The notes beneath the pieces were generated by a model. That model was given only the letters and a program-made list of their open reading frames with translations. It did no database searches and was not told the origin of the DNA. A program made the position numbers and the translations under genes. Shown one piece after another: positions 29,450 to 38,768 of a stretch of DNA of 64,000 nt. This DNA comes from Marinihelvus sp963695135 (GTDB lineage: Bacteria > Pseudomonadota > Gammaproteobacteria > Xanthomonadales > SZUA-36): the NCBI GenBank assembly GCA_963695135.1, contig CAVOGA010000001.1, positions 62,001 to 126,000 on the forward strand, in the 5' to 3' direction. Position 1 is the first letter of the stretch. Each line of letters starts with the position of its first letter.

Positions 29450-31921
29450 TTGAAGAAATTATTAAAATGGATTTTGCGTTTTGCGCTCCTGTCAATTGTC
29501 CTCGGTGTGACAGCCGTAAGCGTGCTGTACTTCACAATGGGCCGGGACCTGCCCGATGTAGAAACGCTGCGTGATGTGCAGCTGCAGGTGCCGTTACGTG
29601 TCTACAGCCGCGACGGCAAGCTGATCAGTGTTTTCGGCGAGCAACGCCGGATTCCCGTGGCGATCGACGAGATACCGGATAACCTCAAAAATGCCTTTAT
29701 TGCCGGCGAGGATGCGCGCTTCTATTCGCACCCCGGCGTTGACTACCAGGGCCTGACCCGGGCCGTTCTGACACTGGCCACCACCGGTGAGAAGAGTGTC
29801 GGCGGCAGCACCATCACGCAGATGCTGGCGCGCAACTTTTTTCTTTCACTCGACAAAACCTACGAACGGAAAATCAAGGAAATCTTTCTCGCACTGCGCA
29901 TTGAGCGGGAGTTCACCAAGGACGAAATCCTCGAGCTGTTTCTCAATAAAATTCTGCTGGGCCACCGGGCATACGGCGTGGGCGCTGCGGCCGATGTCTA
30001 CTACGGCAAAACCCTGGCCGAACTCACCCTCGCCCAGAGCGCCATGATCGCAGCCCTGCCCAAGGCGCCGTCGCGCATCAACCCGATCACCTCACCGGAA
30101 CGGGCGCTGGAACGGCGCAACTACGTGCTGTCACGCATGCTCGAACTTGGTTACATCGACCAGGCGGCCCATGACGAGGCTGTCGCTGCCGCCGATAACG
30201 CCTTCTACCATGGCGCCACCACCGAGATCAGCGCCCCTTACCTCGCGGAGATGGTCCGCGCCGCCGCCGTGGAGCAACTGGGCAGCGAGGCCTACACCGG
30301 CGGGTACGTCATTCACACCACCATTGATTCGGAGATGCAGGAGGCGGCAAACGCCGCCGTTCGCGCGGGCCTGGAGGCATACGACCAGCGTCACGGCTAC
30401 CGCGGACCGGAAGCGCGCATCGACCTGACAGAGTCCATGGGCACGGCGGACTGGAATGAGGCGCTGGCGCCGTTCCGGTCACTGGCAGGCTTTGTTCCCG
30501 GCCTGGTGATCGAGACCGATGAGGAACTGGCGCTGGTGTACCTGGAAGACGGCCGCACCGTGACCCTGGGCCTTGAGCAGATTGCCTGGGCAAAGAAATT
30601 CATTTCGCGCGATCGCTGGGGCAACGACCCGGAAAAGGTTAACCAGGTGCTCAGCGCCGGCGATATCATCCGTGTACGCCTGTTGGATGATGGCCGCTGG
30701 CAACTTGGCCAGCTGCCGGACGCAGAGGCCGCTCTCGTCTCCCTGGACCCACAGGATGGCGCGCTCAAGGCGCTGGTCGGCGGCTACGACTTTTCGCGCA
30801 GCAAATTCAACCGGATCACCCAGAGCCGGCGCCAACCGGGCTCCAGCTTCAAGCCCTTTGTCTACTCCGCGGCCCTCGAGCGCGGCTTTACCACGGCCTC
30901 GATCATCAATGACGCACCCATCGTCTTCGAAGACGACGAACTGGAGCGCACCTGGAAACCGCAAAACTTCAGCGAACAGTTTTTCGGACCGACCCGCTTG
31001 CGCGAGGCGATGGTCAATTCGCGCAACCTGGTGTCAATTCGCCTGCTCCGCGAGGTCGGCGTGCGGCCGGCCCGCGAATACATCAGTAATTTCGGCTTCG
31101 CCGTGGAGGACCTGCCAGCCAACCTGTCCATGGCACTGGGCAGCGCGGACCTGCCGCCGCTGGACATTGCGCGCGGTTACGCGGTTTTTGCCAATGGCGG
31201 TTACCTGGTGGACCCCTACTTTATTGAGCGTATTGAAAACGGCAGCGGCGAGGTGCTTTACCAGGCCAACCCGGCGGTGGTCTGCAGGCGCGACTGCGAT
31301 GACCCGGCGACGCTTGTTACGGGCAGTGGCGATGAAACGCCGTCCGCCGAGCCTGCCTATCGCCCCCTGAGCATCGGGGACGATGAAAGCGGGGCAGCAC
31401 AGTCCTACACCCGCGAACAGGCAGTCCGCCATGCGCCGCGGGTGATCAGCGAGCAGAATGCGTACCTGGTGCGCTCAATGATGGCGGACGTGATCCGCCG
31501 GGGCACCGGCAAAAAGGCCATGTCCCTGGGCCGTTCGGACCTGGCGGGCAAAACCGGGACCACCAACGACCAGCGTGACGCCTGGTTCTCCGGGTACAAC
31601 TCGGACCTGGTGACCAGCGTCTGGGTCGGGTTTGACGATCATGAAACCCTGGGGCGGGCGGAAGTGGGCGGGCGCGCGGCCCTGCCGATCTGGATCGACT
31701 ACATGGGCGTCGCCCTGCTCGACAGCCCCGATGAGCTGCCGCCAATGCCCTCGGGCCTGGTGCGCGCGCGCATCAATCCGGAGACCGGCCTGCTCGCGGC
31801 ACTTGATACCGACAATGGAATCATGGAAATATTCCAGTCAGGACGGCTTCCGGAAATGGAGGCCAGCACAGGAGTCAACCAGGATGCCACGACGGAAGAA
31901 GATCCGTACGACATCTACTGA
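29450..31921 (+). CDS. mrcA: Penicillin-binding protein 1A
   Basis: An 823-residue bifunctional peptidoglycan synthase with TTG start at 29450 and an N-terminal membrane anchor (about residues 8-28). The glycosyltransferase domain has the catalytic Glu in EDARFYSHPGVD and the GGSTITQMLARNFFLS, KIKEIFLALRIE and GAAADVYYGK motifs. The transpeptidase domain has SxxK in QPGSSFKPFVYSAAL, SxN in VNSRNLVSIRLL and KTG in LAGKTGTTNDQRDAWFSGY. An OB-like insert lies between the two. It polymerises and cross-links cell-wall peptidoglycan. It is divergent from pilM and overlaps the next gene by 38 bases. Confidence 0.97.
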   Translation: MKKLLKWILRFALLSIVLGVTAVSVLYFTMGRDLPDVETLRDVQLQVPLRVYSRDGKLISVFGEQRRIPVAIDEIPDNLKNAFIAGEDARFYSHPGVDYQGLTRAVLTLATTGEKSVGGSTITQMLARNFFLSLDKTYERKIKEIFLALRIEREFTKDEILELFLNKILLGHRAYGVGAAADVYYGKTLAELTLAQSAMIAALPKAPSRINPITSPERALERRNYVLSRMLELGYIDQAAHDEAVAAADNAFYHGATTEISAPYLAEMVRAAAVEQLGSEAYTGGYVIHTTIDSEMQEAANAAVRAGLEAYDQRHGYRGPEARIDLTESMGTADWNEALAPFRSLAGFVPGLVIETDEELALVYLEDGRTVTLGLEQIAWAKKFISRDRWGNDPEKVNQVLSAGDIIRVRLLDDGRWQLGQLPDAEAALVSLDPQDGALKALVGGYDFSRSKFNRITQSRRQPGSSFKPFVYSAALERGFTTASIINDAPIVFEDDELERTWKPQNFSEQFFGPTRLREAMVNSRNLVSIRLLREVGVRPAREYISNFGFAVEDLPANLSMALGSADLPPLDIARGYAVFANGGYLVDPYFIERIENGSGEVLYQANPAVVCRRDCDDPATLVTGSGDETPSAEPAYRPLSIGDDESGAAQSYTREQAVRHAPRVISEQNAYLVRSMMADVIRRGTGKKAMSLGRSDLAGKTGTTNDQRDAWFSGYNSDLVTSVWVGFDDHETLGRAEVGGRAALPIWIDYMGVALLDSPDELPPMPSGLVRARINPETGLLAALDTDNGIMEIFQSGRLPEMEASTGVNQDATTEEDPYDIY

Positions 31922-32552
31922 CAGCCAGGCTGGCGGTCCCGGCCTTTCGCGCAGCGCCCGCAAGCTGAACAACATCCGCCGGGAAATTGCCGTCGAGGCA
32001 GCGCGCATCATGGCCACCGAAGGCCAGCGCAACTTCATGACCGCCAAGCGCAAAGCCGCTGAGCGCGTCGGCGCCAGCACCCGCGTTGCCCTGCCCTCAA
32101 ACCTGGAAGTTGAAGAAGCCCTGCGCGCCTACCAGGGTTTTTACGGCGGCGATGACCATTCCGATCACCTGCAGGCCCTGCGCAGCACCGCCATCGAGGT
32201 TATGCGGGCGCTCGAACCCTTCTGCCCGCGACTGGTCGGGCCCGTTCTCGATGGGACGGCCGACAGCCATTCCCGCGTGTCACTGCACCTGTTCAGTGAT
32301 TTGCCGGAGCTTGTCATGTTCCATCTCGAGGAACGGAGCATCAGCTTCCACCAGGAGCAGCGGCGAATTCGCTGGCACGACGGCAGCCATCAGAACATCC
32401 AGTTGCTGGTCACGGACGTGAACGGCGTGGCCGTTGAGCTGGCCCTGTTCGGGCCGCTGGACCTGCGCCAGGCGCCACCCAGCCCGGTTGATGGCCGGCC
32501 CCAGAAACGAGCGCGGCTGCCGGAAGTCGAAACCCTCCTGGCAGCCGCCTGA
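31884..32552 (+). CDS. Conserved protein of unknown function downstream of ponA (degenerate nucleotidyltransferase-like)
   Basis: I chose the ATG at 31884 (MPRRKKIRTTST) because GGAG lies just upstream; it starts inside the end of ponA, so translation is coupled. The 222-residue product has a basic N-terminus, a helical segment (REIAVEAARIMATEGQRNFM) and an alpha/beta part containing LVGPVLDGTADSHSRVSLHL and LFSDLPELVMFHL. This resembles a nucleotidyltransferase fold without a clean GS-DxD signature, so activity is doubtful. I have not assigned a function; its position suggests a link with cell-wall synthesis. Confidence 0.62.
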   Translation: MPRRKKIRTTSTDSQAGGPGLSRSARKLNNIRREIAVEAARIMATEGQRNFMTAKRKAAERVGASTRVALPSNLEVEEALRAYQGFYGGDDHSDHLQALRSTAIEVMRALEPFCPRLVGPVLDGTADSHSRVSLHLFSDLPELVMFHLEERSISFHQEQRRIRWHDGSHQNIQLLVTDVNGVAVELALFGPLDLRQAPPSPVDGRPQKRARLPEVETLLAAA

Positions 32553-32558
32553 ATACCC

Positions 32559-32580
32559 GCCGGCCGGACGGCCGGTGTTC
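32559..32580. terminator. Weak GC hairpin between convergent genes
   Basis: A 6-bp GC stem (32560-32565 with 32570-32575) with a 4-base loop, followed by TGTTCTT on the plus strand. It lies between the convergent ends of the ponA unit and gltA and may terminate the rightward transcript, but the T tract is poor. Confidence 0.35.
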
Positions 32581-32585
32581 TTGAC

Positions 32586-33875
32586 CTAGCGCTGATCGAT
32601 CGGCACGTAATTCCGCTCCAGTTCGCCGGTATAGACCTGGCGCGGGCGCCCGATCGGCGTCGGGTTATTGCACTGCTCCAGCCAGTGACTCACCCAGCCG
32701 GTGGTGCGCGCAATGGCGAACATCACCGTGAACATGCTCTTGGGGATGCCCAGGGCCTTGTAGATGATGCCGGAGTAGAAGTCGACGTTCGGATAGAGCT
32801 TTTTCTCCACGAAGTATTCGTCTTCCAGCGCAATTTTCTCCAGCGCCATCGCCAGGTCCATGAGCGGGTCCTTCGTGCCCAGCTCCTGCAGCACGTCGTG
32901 CGCCGCCTGGCGAATAATGCTGGCCCGCGGGTCGTAGTTTTTGTACACGCGGTGGCCGAAGCCCATCAGCCGGAACGGGTCTTCCCGGTCCTTGGCGCGG
33001 TCGATGAACTTGCCGACATTGGATACGTTGCCGATCTCCTCCAGCATGTTCAGCACCGATTCGTTGGCACCGCCATGCGCGGGCCCCCACAGGGCCGAGA
33101 TGCCGGCGGCAACCGAGGCGTAGGGGTTTGCGCCGGTGGAAGCGACCAGCCGCACGGTCGATGTGCTGGCGTTCTGCTCGTGATCGGCATGGCAGATAAA
33201 CAGCAGGTCAAAGGCTTTGGCGGCGACCTCGCTGACCTTGTACTCCTCCGCCGGCACGGAGAACATCATGTCCAGGAAGCGTTCCGTGTAGCTCAGGTTG
33301 TTGCGCGGATAGGCGGTGGGCCAGCCCATGTGGTGGCGGTAGCAGGCCGCGGCGATCGTCGGCATCTTGGCGATCATGCGCACCGCCGCCAGCATGCGTT
33401 GTTCCGCGTCGTTCATGTCCAGGCCGTCGTGATAAAACGCCGCCAGGGAGCCCACCACGCCCGCCATCATGGCCATCGGGTGCGCGTCGTAATGGAACCC
33501 GGACATGAAGGTGTTGAGCTTCTCGTGCACCATCGTGTGGTAGGTGATTTCCCGGTCGAAGGCATCAAAGGCTTTTTTGCTGGGCAGATCGCCATTGAGC
33601 AGCAGGTAGGCCACTTCCAGGAAGGTGCTTTGACCGGCGAGCTGCTCAATCGGGTAACCACGGTGCCGCAGGATGCCCTCGCCACCGTCGATAAAGGTGA
33701 TCGCGCTGCTGCAGCTTGCAGTCGCCGTGAAGCCCGGATCGTAGGTGAAATAACCCAGTTCCGAGGGCAGGGTCTTGATGTTCAGGGTGGGCTCGCCCTC
33801 GGTGCCGCGCACCACGGGCAGTTCCAGCGATTTGCCACTGGCTTCGTCGGTAATGATGACGGGTTTTTCAGACAC
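32586..33875 (-). CDS. gltA: Citrate synthase
   Basis: A 429-residue TCA-cycle enzyme condensing acetyl-CoA with oxaloacetate. I chose the GTG at 33873-33875 (VSEKPVIITDEASG), which has AGGAG six bases upstream. The N-terminal beta region (ELPVVRGTEGEPTLNIKTLP) is typical of the hexameric, NADH-regulated Gram-negative type. Catalytic motifs are present: the first His in GPAHGGANE, FGHRVYKNYDPRA, and the Asp in the NVDFYSGIIYKALGIP region. It stands alone, behind the rpmE terminator. Confidence 0.97.
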   Translation of the reverse strand: MSEKPVIITDEASGKSLELPVVRGTEGEPTLNIKTLPSELGYFTYDPGFTATASCSSAITFIDGGEGILRHRGYPIEQLAGQSTFLEVAYLLLNGDLPSKKAFDAFDREITYHTMVHEKLNTFMSGFHYDAHPMAMMAGVVGSLAAFYHDGLDMNDAEQRMLAAVRMIAKMPTIAAACYRHHMGWPTAYPRNNLSYTERFLDMMFSVPAEEYKVSEVAAKAFDLLFICHADHEQNASTSTVRLVASTGANPYASVAAGISALWGPAHGGANESVLNMLEEIGNVSNVGKFIDRAKDREDPFRLMGFGHRVYKNYDPRASIIRQAAHDVLQELGTKDPLMDLAMALEKIALEDEYFVEKKLYPNVDFYSGIIYKALGIPKSMFTVMFAIARTTGWVSHWLEQCNNPTPIGRPRQVYTGELERNYVPIDQR

Positions 33876-34000
33876 GTGTGTCTCCTGGATCAGGTTTATC
33901 AACCGGCTCGGGTTTGCAAAATCTTACCAACGCGGAGCGCCGGAAAGACACTGTTTTCAGGGGCGAACGGCGGCTTCAGGGCCTGGCGCCGCGCCATAAA

Positions 34001-34034
34001 AAAGCCCGGCGAGTCGTAACCGGCCGGGCTTTTC
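34001..34034 (-). terminator. Rho-independent terminator, minus strand (rpmE)
   Basis: A near-perfect 10-bp stem (34001-34010 with 34023-34032) and a 12-base loop, with T runs on both strands (AAAAAA before and TTTT after on the plus strand). It lies 16 bases beyond the rpmE stop and ends that transcript ahead of gltA. Confidence 0.85.
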
Positions 34035-34049
34035 AGGAATTCAAGCTGC

Positions 34050-34292
34050 TTACTTCTGGTAACGACGCTTGAAGCGGTCCACGCGACCACCGGAATCGAG
34101 CACCTTGTGCTTGCCGGTGTAGAACGGGTGGGACGCGCTGGAAACATCGATTTTGACGAGAGGATATTCCTCGCCGTCTTCCCACTTGATCGTTTCCTTG
34201 CTGTCCATCGTAGAGCGGGTCAGGATCGCAAAGTCTGAAGAGACGTCCTGGAAAACCACCTTACGATATTCAGGGTGAATGTCAGATTTCAT
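34050..34292 (-). CDS. rpmE2: Ribosomal protein bL31, type B (zinc-free)
   Basis: An 80-residue ribosomal protein starting MKSDIHPEYRKVVFQD at the ATG 34290-34292. It contains no cysteine, so it lacks the CxxC zinc site of the primary L31; this is the C-minus, type B form. DFAILTRSTM and SHPFYTGKHKVLDSGGRVDRF are typical. In many bacteria this form is expressed under zinc limitation through Zur; I see no clear Zur box, and it could be the only L31 here. It lies 92 bases downstream of hemW. Confidence 0.95.
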   Translation of the reverse strand: MKSDIHPEYRKVVFQDVSSDFAILTRSTMDSKETIKWEDGEEYPLVKIDVSSASHPFYTGKHKVLDSGGRVDRFKRRYQK

Positions 34293-34384
34293 GACGGTTT
34301 TCCTGCTATCGGGCGTTCGAAGAGCCGGGTATCTTAGCGAGCACCCCCCCGCTTTGCAAGACAATTCTCAGTCCCGGCGGGGGC

Positions 34385-35534
34385 TTAGTCGGGCAGGAAC
34401 AGGGCCTGCAAATCATTGCTGAACCGCCAGCCGAGATCGGTGGGCCGGTACAGGCCATCGCGAGCTTCCAGCAAGTCGCGCTCCAGCGCCTCCTGCAGCG
34501 GTTCGGCAACCGCTGCGGCATCCAGCCCGGTGCGCCGCGTGAATTCATCAAGACTGAAGCCGCGACGCAGGCGCAGCGCATTCAGAAAATACTCGAAGGC
34601 CAGGTCCTTGGGAGATACCGCCTCATCCAGGGCCAGGCCCTCACCGGCCAGGTAGCGTTTGGGGTGTCGCTGCCTGATCCGCCGGCGGATCTCGCCGAGC
34701 GCGGGCAAGGTCAGCTTGCCATGCGCGCCGGCGCCGATACCGAGGTAGTCGCCAAACTGCCAGTAATTCATGTTGTGGCGACTCTGGCGACCCGGCAGGG
34801 ACCAGGCGGAAATCTCGTACTGCTCGAAGCCCTGCGCCTCGAGAGCGGCTCCGCAGGCCTCCTGCATCGACCAGCACAGCTCCTCGTCGGGCAGCGCCGG
34901 CGGGTTGGCGGCAAACGCGGTGTTCGGCTCCAGCGTCAACTGGTAATGGCTCAGGTGCGTGGGCCGCGCGGCCAGGGCCTGGGCAACATCATCCAGCGCC
35001 GCCTCGAGGCTTTGCCCCGGCAGGCCAAACATCAGGTCGATATTGAAATTGTCGATGCCGGCTGAGCGCAGCGAGTCGATCGCGGTGTGAATTTCCTCAG
35101 GGCCATGGATGCGTCCGAGGGCCTTCAGGCTTGCCGCATCAAAGCTCTGCGCGCCCAGGGAAACCCGGTTGACGCCGGCGTCGCGGTAGGCGGAAAAGCG
35201 GTCGCGCTCGACGGTCCCCGGGTTGGCCTCAAGGGTGATTTCCGCGCCCGGGACCAGGTCGAGGCGGGCCCGAAAGCCGGCAATCAACTGATCGATCAAC
35301 GCCGCGGAAAACAGGCTGGGCGTACCGCCGCCGAAGTACACCGTGTGCACCGGCCGGCCCCAGACCAGCGGCAGACTCCTGCTCCAGGTCGCGCAGCAAC
35401 GCCTCGCAGTATTCCTCGCCGGGCAATTCGGCGCGAAGCTCGTGGGAGTTGAAATCGCAGTAAGGGCACTTGCGCACGCACCAGGGAAGGTGCACGTACA
35501 GACCCAGCGGCGGCAAGCCCGCCTCAGCTGGCAT
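34385..35534 (-). CDS. hemW: Radical SAM protein HemW, coproporphyrinogen III oxidase-like (one frameshift)
   Basis: A 382-residue radical SAM protein after repair of one break. The cluster motif is CVRKCPYCDFNSH near residues 19-31, followed by HTVYFGGGTPSLFS, EITLEANPGTVE, GVNRVSLGAQSF and NFNIDLMFGLPGQS. The C-terminal HemN-type domain ends in LGWRFSNDLQALFLPD. The CxxxCxxC without the N-terminal extension of HemN favours HemW, a haem chaperone, over the coproporphyrinogen oxidase itself. The frame changes near 35375-35385, between RDLEQE and SLPLVWGRPVHT; length is 3n+1. Its ATG lies 4 bases after the rdgB stop, in the rph-rdgB-hemW unit. Confidence 0.93.
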
Positions 35535-35538
35535 GGGA

Positions 35539-36141
35539 CTAGTGCTGCTTGAGCATGCGGATCAGCGCCGCCACGGCCTGCCCCCGGTGGCTCAATTCGT
35601 GTTTGGTCGCCGCGTCGAGCTCGGCGGCGGAGCAGCCCTCGGAGGGGACAAAGAACAGGGGGTCGTAACCGAAGCCGCCGGAACCGCGCGGCGTCAGCAA
35701 AATCCGCCCCTGCCAACTGCCCGTTGCGACCAGCGGCGCCGGGTCCCGCGGACCCTGAAGCAGAACGACCGCGCAATAAAAGTGGGCGGCGCGTTGCTGA
35801 CCAACTTTGCCTTCCATCTCGGCGAGCAACTGTGCGTTGTTGGCCGCATCCGTTCCTTCACGACTGTAGCGCGCCGAATGAATGCCCGGCTCCCCACCGA
35901 GCGCCGGCACGACCAGGCCCGAGTCATCGGCAATCGCCGGGAGACCGGTATGGGCGGCTGCGTTGCGCGCCTTGAGCAAGGCATTCTCAATAAACGTCCG
36001 GGCCGTCTCCGGGGCCTCCGGCGTGTTCCACTCCGACTGTGGCCTCAGCGTGTAGCCAAGCGGTGCGAGCAACTGGTCGAGCTCGCGCAACTTGCCGGCG
36101 TTGCCGCTGGCCAGGACCAGGGTGGCAGACCCCGTGTTCAC
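35539..36141 (-). CDS. rdgB: XTP/dITP pyrophosphatase (RdgB/HAM1)
   Basis: A 200-residue Ham1-family enzyme that hydrolyses dITP, XTP and ITP to monophosphates, keeping non-canonical purines out of DNA. Motifs: LVLASGNAGKLRELDQLL at the N-terminus, ADDSGLVVPALGGEPGIHSARY in the middle, and GGFGYDPLFFVPSEGCSAAEL and SHRGQAVAAL near the end. It starts at GTG 36139-36141, overlapping the rph stop by four bases, so translation is coupled. Confidence 0.96.
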   Translation of the reverse strand: MNTGSATLVLASGNAGKLRELDQLLAPLGYTLRPQSEWNTPEAPETARTFIENALLKARNAAAHTGLPAIADDSGLVVPALGGEPGIHSARYSREGTDAANNAQLLAEMEGKVGQQRAAHFYCAVVLLQGPRDPAPLVATGSWQGRILLTPRGSGGFGYDPLFFVPSEGCSAAELDAATKHELSHRGQAVAALIRMLKQH

Positions 36142-36854
36142 GAGGCCAGGGCCTGGTTCTGGGCCTCCATGAGCTCATTGATGCCCTTGGTCGCCAGGTC
36201 AATCAGCGCATCCAGCTCCTCGCGGCGGAACGCGTGGCCCTCGGCCGTGCCCTGCACCTCGATAAAACCGCCGCCATCATTCATGACCACATTCATGTCC
36301 GTTTCTGCCGTGGAATCTTCAGGATAGTCCAGATCAAGCACGGCTTCATTGCCCACCACGCCGACCGACACGGCTGCAACCTGGCCATGCACCGGGTCCA
36401 CGCCCAGTTTGCCCTTGTCCCTCAGCCAGCGGACGGCATCCACCAGGGCCACGTAGGCGCCGGTGATCGAGGCTGTACGGGTGCCGCCATCGGCCTGGAT
36501 CACGTCGCAATCGATGGTGATCGTCCGCTCGCCGAGCGCCGCCCGGTCAACCACGGCACGCAGGGATCGCCCGATGAGCCGCTGAATCTCCAGCGTCCGG
36601 CCACCCTGCCTGCCGGAGGTGGCCTCGCGACGCATGCGGCTGCCGGTGGAGCGGGGCAACATGCCGTATTCGGCGGTCACCCAACCCTCACCCTTGCCGC
36701 GCAGCCAGGGTGGCACGCGCTCCTCGATCGAGGCGGTGCACAGCACCTTCGTGTGACCGCAGCAGATCAGCACAGAGCCTTCTGCGTGCATGGTGTAGTT
36801 ACGCGTTATCGTCACTGGACGCAGCTCGTCCGGCAATCGCTGACTGGGTCGCAT
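36138..36854 (-). CDS. rph: Ribonuclease PH
   Basis: A 238-residue phosphorolytic 3'-5' exoribonuclease that trims tRNA 3' ends. I chose the ATG at 36852-36854 (MRPSQRLPDELRPVTI), which gives the standard length. Conserved motifs are EGSVLICCGHTKVLCTASIE, GWVTAEYGMLPRST, RTLEIQRLIGRSLRA and the phosphate/metal site IDCDVIQADGGTRTASI. The C-terminus (AFRREELDALIDLATKGI) is intact, unlike the truncated E. coli K-12 copy. It is the first gene of rph-rdgB-hemW and is divergent from yicC. Confidence 0.97.
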   Translation of the reverse strand: MRPSQRLPDELRPVTITRNYTMHAEGSVLICCGHTKVLCTASIEERVPPWLRGKGEGWVTAEYGMLPRSTGSRMRREATSGRQGGRTLEIQRLIGRSLRAVVDRAALGERTITIDCDVIQADGGTRTASITGAYVALVDAVRWLRDKGKLGVDPVHGQVAAVSVGVVGNEAVLDLDYPEDSTAETDMNVVMNDGGGFIEVQGTAEGHAFRREELDALIDLATKGINELMEAQNQALAS

Positions 36855-36965
36855 GGGTTCTCCCGGGTTGAATGGTGGATGCTTTTCCCCGACCGGCAAC
36901 AGCGGGTTATGCTGGCGCCGGCAAGCGGCTACCATTGTGCCATTGCCAGCACTCGAGAACCAAAG

Positions 36966-37835
36966 ATGATCAGGAGCATGACCGGCTTTGCCGCCAGCAA
37001 CGGCCAGTACGATTTTGGCCGGCTGGCCTGGGAAGTTCGCAGCGTTAACCACCGCTACCTTGAATACAGCCTGCGCCTGCCGGAAGAGTTTCGCGCCCTG
37101 GAGCCGAAGGTGCGCGAGATGCTTGGGCGCTTTGTAAAGCGGGGCAAAATCGATGCCACGCTGCGTTTTGACCAGGTCGCCGGCAGTCACGACGGCGGAT
37201 TGAGCATGAACCGCGCGCTGGCCGGCCGCCTGCTGGAAATTCACGTGGAACTCTCCACCATGGCCGGGACCGATACCCCACCGGACATCACCCGGCTCAT
37301 GCGCTGGCCGGGCCTTCTCCAGGAACAATCCGCGGATCCCGAACCACTGCACGCCGCCGCCCTGGCATTGCTGGAGCAGGCCGGCGCCGAACTGGTCCGC
37401 GTGCGGGGCCGCGAGGGGGACAAGATGGCGGAAATGATCCATGAGCGTCTTGACGCGGTCGAGAAACTCACCGTGGACGTGCGCGGCTGGCTGCCGGACA
37501 TCCGCGCCGCCCTGCGCGAGCGGATGCGCGAGCGGGTCGAGGAACTGGCGACCACCATCGAGCCCGCGCGCCTGGAGACCGAAGTGGCCGTGCTGGCGCA
37601 GAAAATGGACGTTGACGAAGAACTTGACCGGCTGGATGCGCACGTGGCGGAAACCCGCCGCACGCTGAAGCAAAGCAAGCCGGTCGGCCGCCGCCTGGAT
37701 TTCCTCATGCAGGAGTTCAATCGCGAGTCCAACACGCTCAGCTCCAAGTCCGTTGACCAGCGCACGACGCAGGCGGCGGTGGAGCTCAAGGTCTTGATCG
37801 AGCAAATGCGCGAGCAGGTTCAGAACGTTGAGTGA
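36966..37835 (+). CDS. yicC: YicC/YloC family endoribonuclease
   Basis: A 289-residue protein starting MIRSMTGFAASNGQYD, the family signature, at ATG 36966. The C-terminal DUF1732 domain holds ERVEELATTIEPARLETEVA, EELDRLDAHVAETRR and GRRLDFLMQEFNRESNTLSSKS. YicC-type proteins cleave RNA and influence small-RNA turnover. It lies in the usual place upstream of gmk, whose TTG start overlaps its stop. Confidence 0.95.
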   Translation: MIRSMTGFAASNGQYDFGRLAWEVRSVNHRYLEYSLRLPEEFRALEPKVREMLGRFVKRGKIDATLRFDQVAGSHDGGLSMNRALAGRLLEIHVELSTMAGTDTPPDITRLMRWPGLLQEQSADPEPLHAAALALLEQAGAELVRVRGREGDKMAEMIHERLDAVEKLTVDVRGWLPDIRAALRERMRERVEELATTIEPARLETEVAVLAQKMDVDEELDRLDAHVAETRRTLKQSKPVGRRLDFLMQEFNRESNTLSSKSVDQRTTQAAVELKVLIEQMREQVQNVE

Positions 37836-38448
37836 GGGCCGCCTGTTTATCGTCGCCGCCCCCTCCGGCGCCGGCAAGACCAGCCTGGTCAATGCGCTGG
37901 TCGCCCGCGACCCCCGCCTGGAGATTTCCGTCTCCTTCACCACGCGTGCTCCGCGACCCGGTGAACAGGATGGCGTGCATTACCATTTCATCACGCCGGA
38001 GGCGTTCCGGGAACGCCAGGCGCGGGGCGAGTTTCTCGAGCATGCGGAGGTCTTTGGCAATCTTTACGGAACCCACCGGCAAACCACCGAGGACATTCTC
38101 GCCACCGGCCGGGACCTGATCCTGGAGATCGACTGGCAGGGCGCCCGGCAGATCAAGGCCGCCTTTCCCGAATGCGATTCGATTTTCATCCTGCCACCTT
38201 CGCTGGCAACACTGCGCGAGCGCCTCGGGGCGCGGGGCCAGGACTCGGCGGAGGTCATCCAGGGCCGGATGCAAAAAGCCCGCGCCGAAATCTCGCACTG
38301 CAGCGAGTTTGACTACGTTATCGTCAATGACGACTTCGACACGGCGCTGCAGGAACTGCGCGCCGTGCTGGCCCATTGCCGGGACGGCAGCCCCTTCGAG
38401 CAGCAGCCAACAGATGATCTGCTGGCAGAACTGCTTGAAAATCGCTAG
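37828..38448 (+). CDS. gmk: Guanylate kinase
   Basis: A 206-residue enzyme converting GMP to GDP. The P-loop is VAAPSGAGKTSLVNAL near residues 9-24, with SVSFTTRAPRPGEQDGVHYHF for GMP binding and ILEIDWQGARQIK later. The start is TTG 37828 (read MSEGRLFIV), eight bases before the end of the yicC frame. It opens the gmk-rpoZ-spoT-ridA-recG set. Confidence 0.97.
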   Translation: MSEGRLFIVAAPSGAGKTSLVNALVARDPRLEISVSFTTRAPRPGEQDGVHYHFITPEAFRERQARGEFLEHAEVFGNLYGTHRQTTEDILATGRDLILEIDWQGARQIKAAFPECDSIFILPPSLATLRERLGARGQDSAEVIQGRMQKARAEISHCSEFDYVIVNDDFDTALQELRAVLAHCRDGSPFEQQPTDDLLAELLENR

Positions 38449-38494
38449 AATTGAAGGCTTCGCCCTTTCGAACACTGAACCTCAGGGAAACAAG

Positions 38495-38758
38495 ATGGCA
38501 CGTATTACCGTAGAAGATTGCCTGGATAACGTTGCGAACCGCTTCGAGCTGGTGCTTACCGCCACGCGCCGGGCCCGCCAGATTGGCCACGGCGCCGATC
38601 CGATGGTGGCTGAAGAAAATGACAAACCGACCGTGATCGCCCTGCGCGAGATCGCCGCCGGCCTGATTGATGCCGAAAACGTTGAAATGATCCAGGCGCA
38701 ACTGGAAGCGGCCGAGGTTTTCCACACGGCAGAGTCCGAGGAAGAGTCCACGCTCTGA
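38495..38758 (+). CDS. rpoZ: DNA-directed RNA polymerase omega subunit
   Basis: An 87-residue protein starting MARITVEDCLDNVANRFELVL at ATG 38495, with AGGGA eight bases upstream. The omega motifs ATRRARQI and KPTVIALREIAAGLI are present. It helps assemble RNA polymerase and, in proteobacteria, forms part of a ppGpp binding site, fitting its position directly before spoT. Confidence 0.97.
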   Translation: MARITVEDCLDNVANRFELVLTATRRARQIGHGADPMVAEENDKPTVIALREIAAGLIDAENVEMIQAQLEAAEVFHTAESEEESTL

Positions 38759-38768
38759 GCGGATCCCC

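Noticed and set aside
29179..29535. 118-codon minus-strand frame in the pilM-ponA gap as a gene
   Set aside because: It overlaps the start of ponA, has no ribosome binding site and its composition is not protein-like.
36039..37943. Long open frames on the strand opposite rph and yicC, and similar long antisense frames over spoT, pepN, glnS and the M14 gene
   Set aside because: They are shadows of real genes in GC-rich DNA; their translations are Arg/Gly/Ala/His-rich and lack family motifs.
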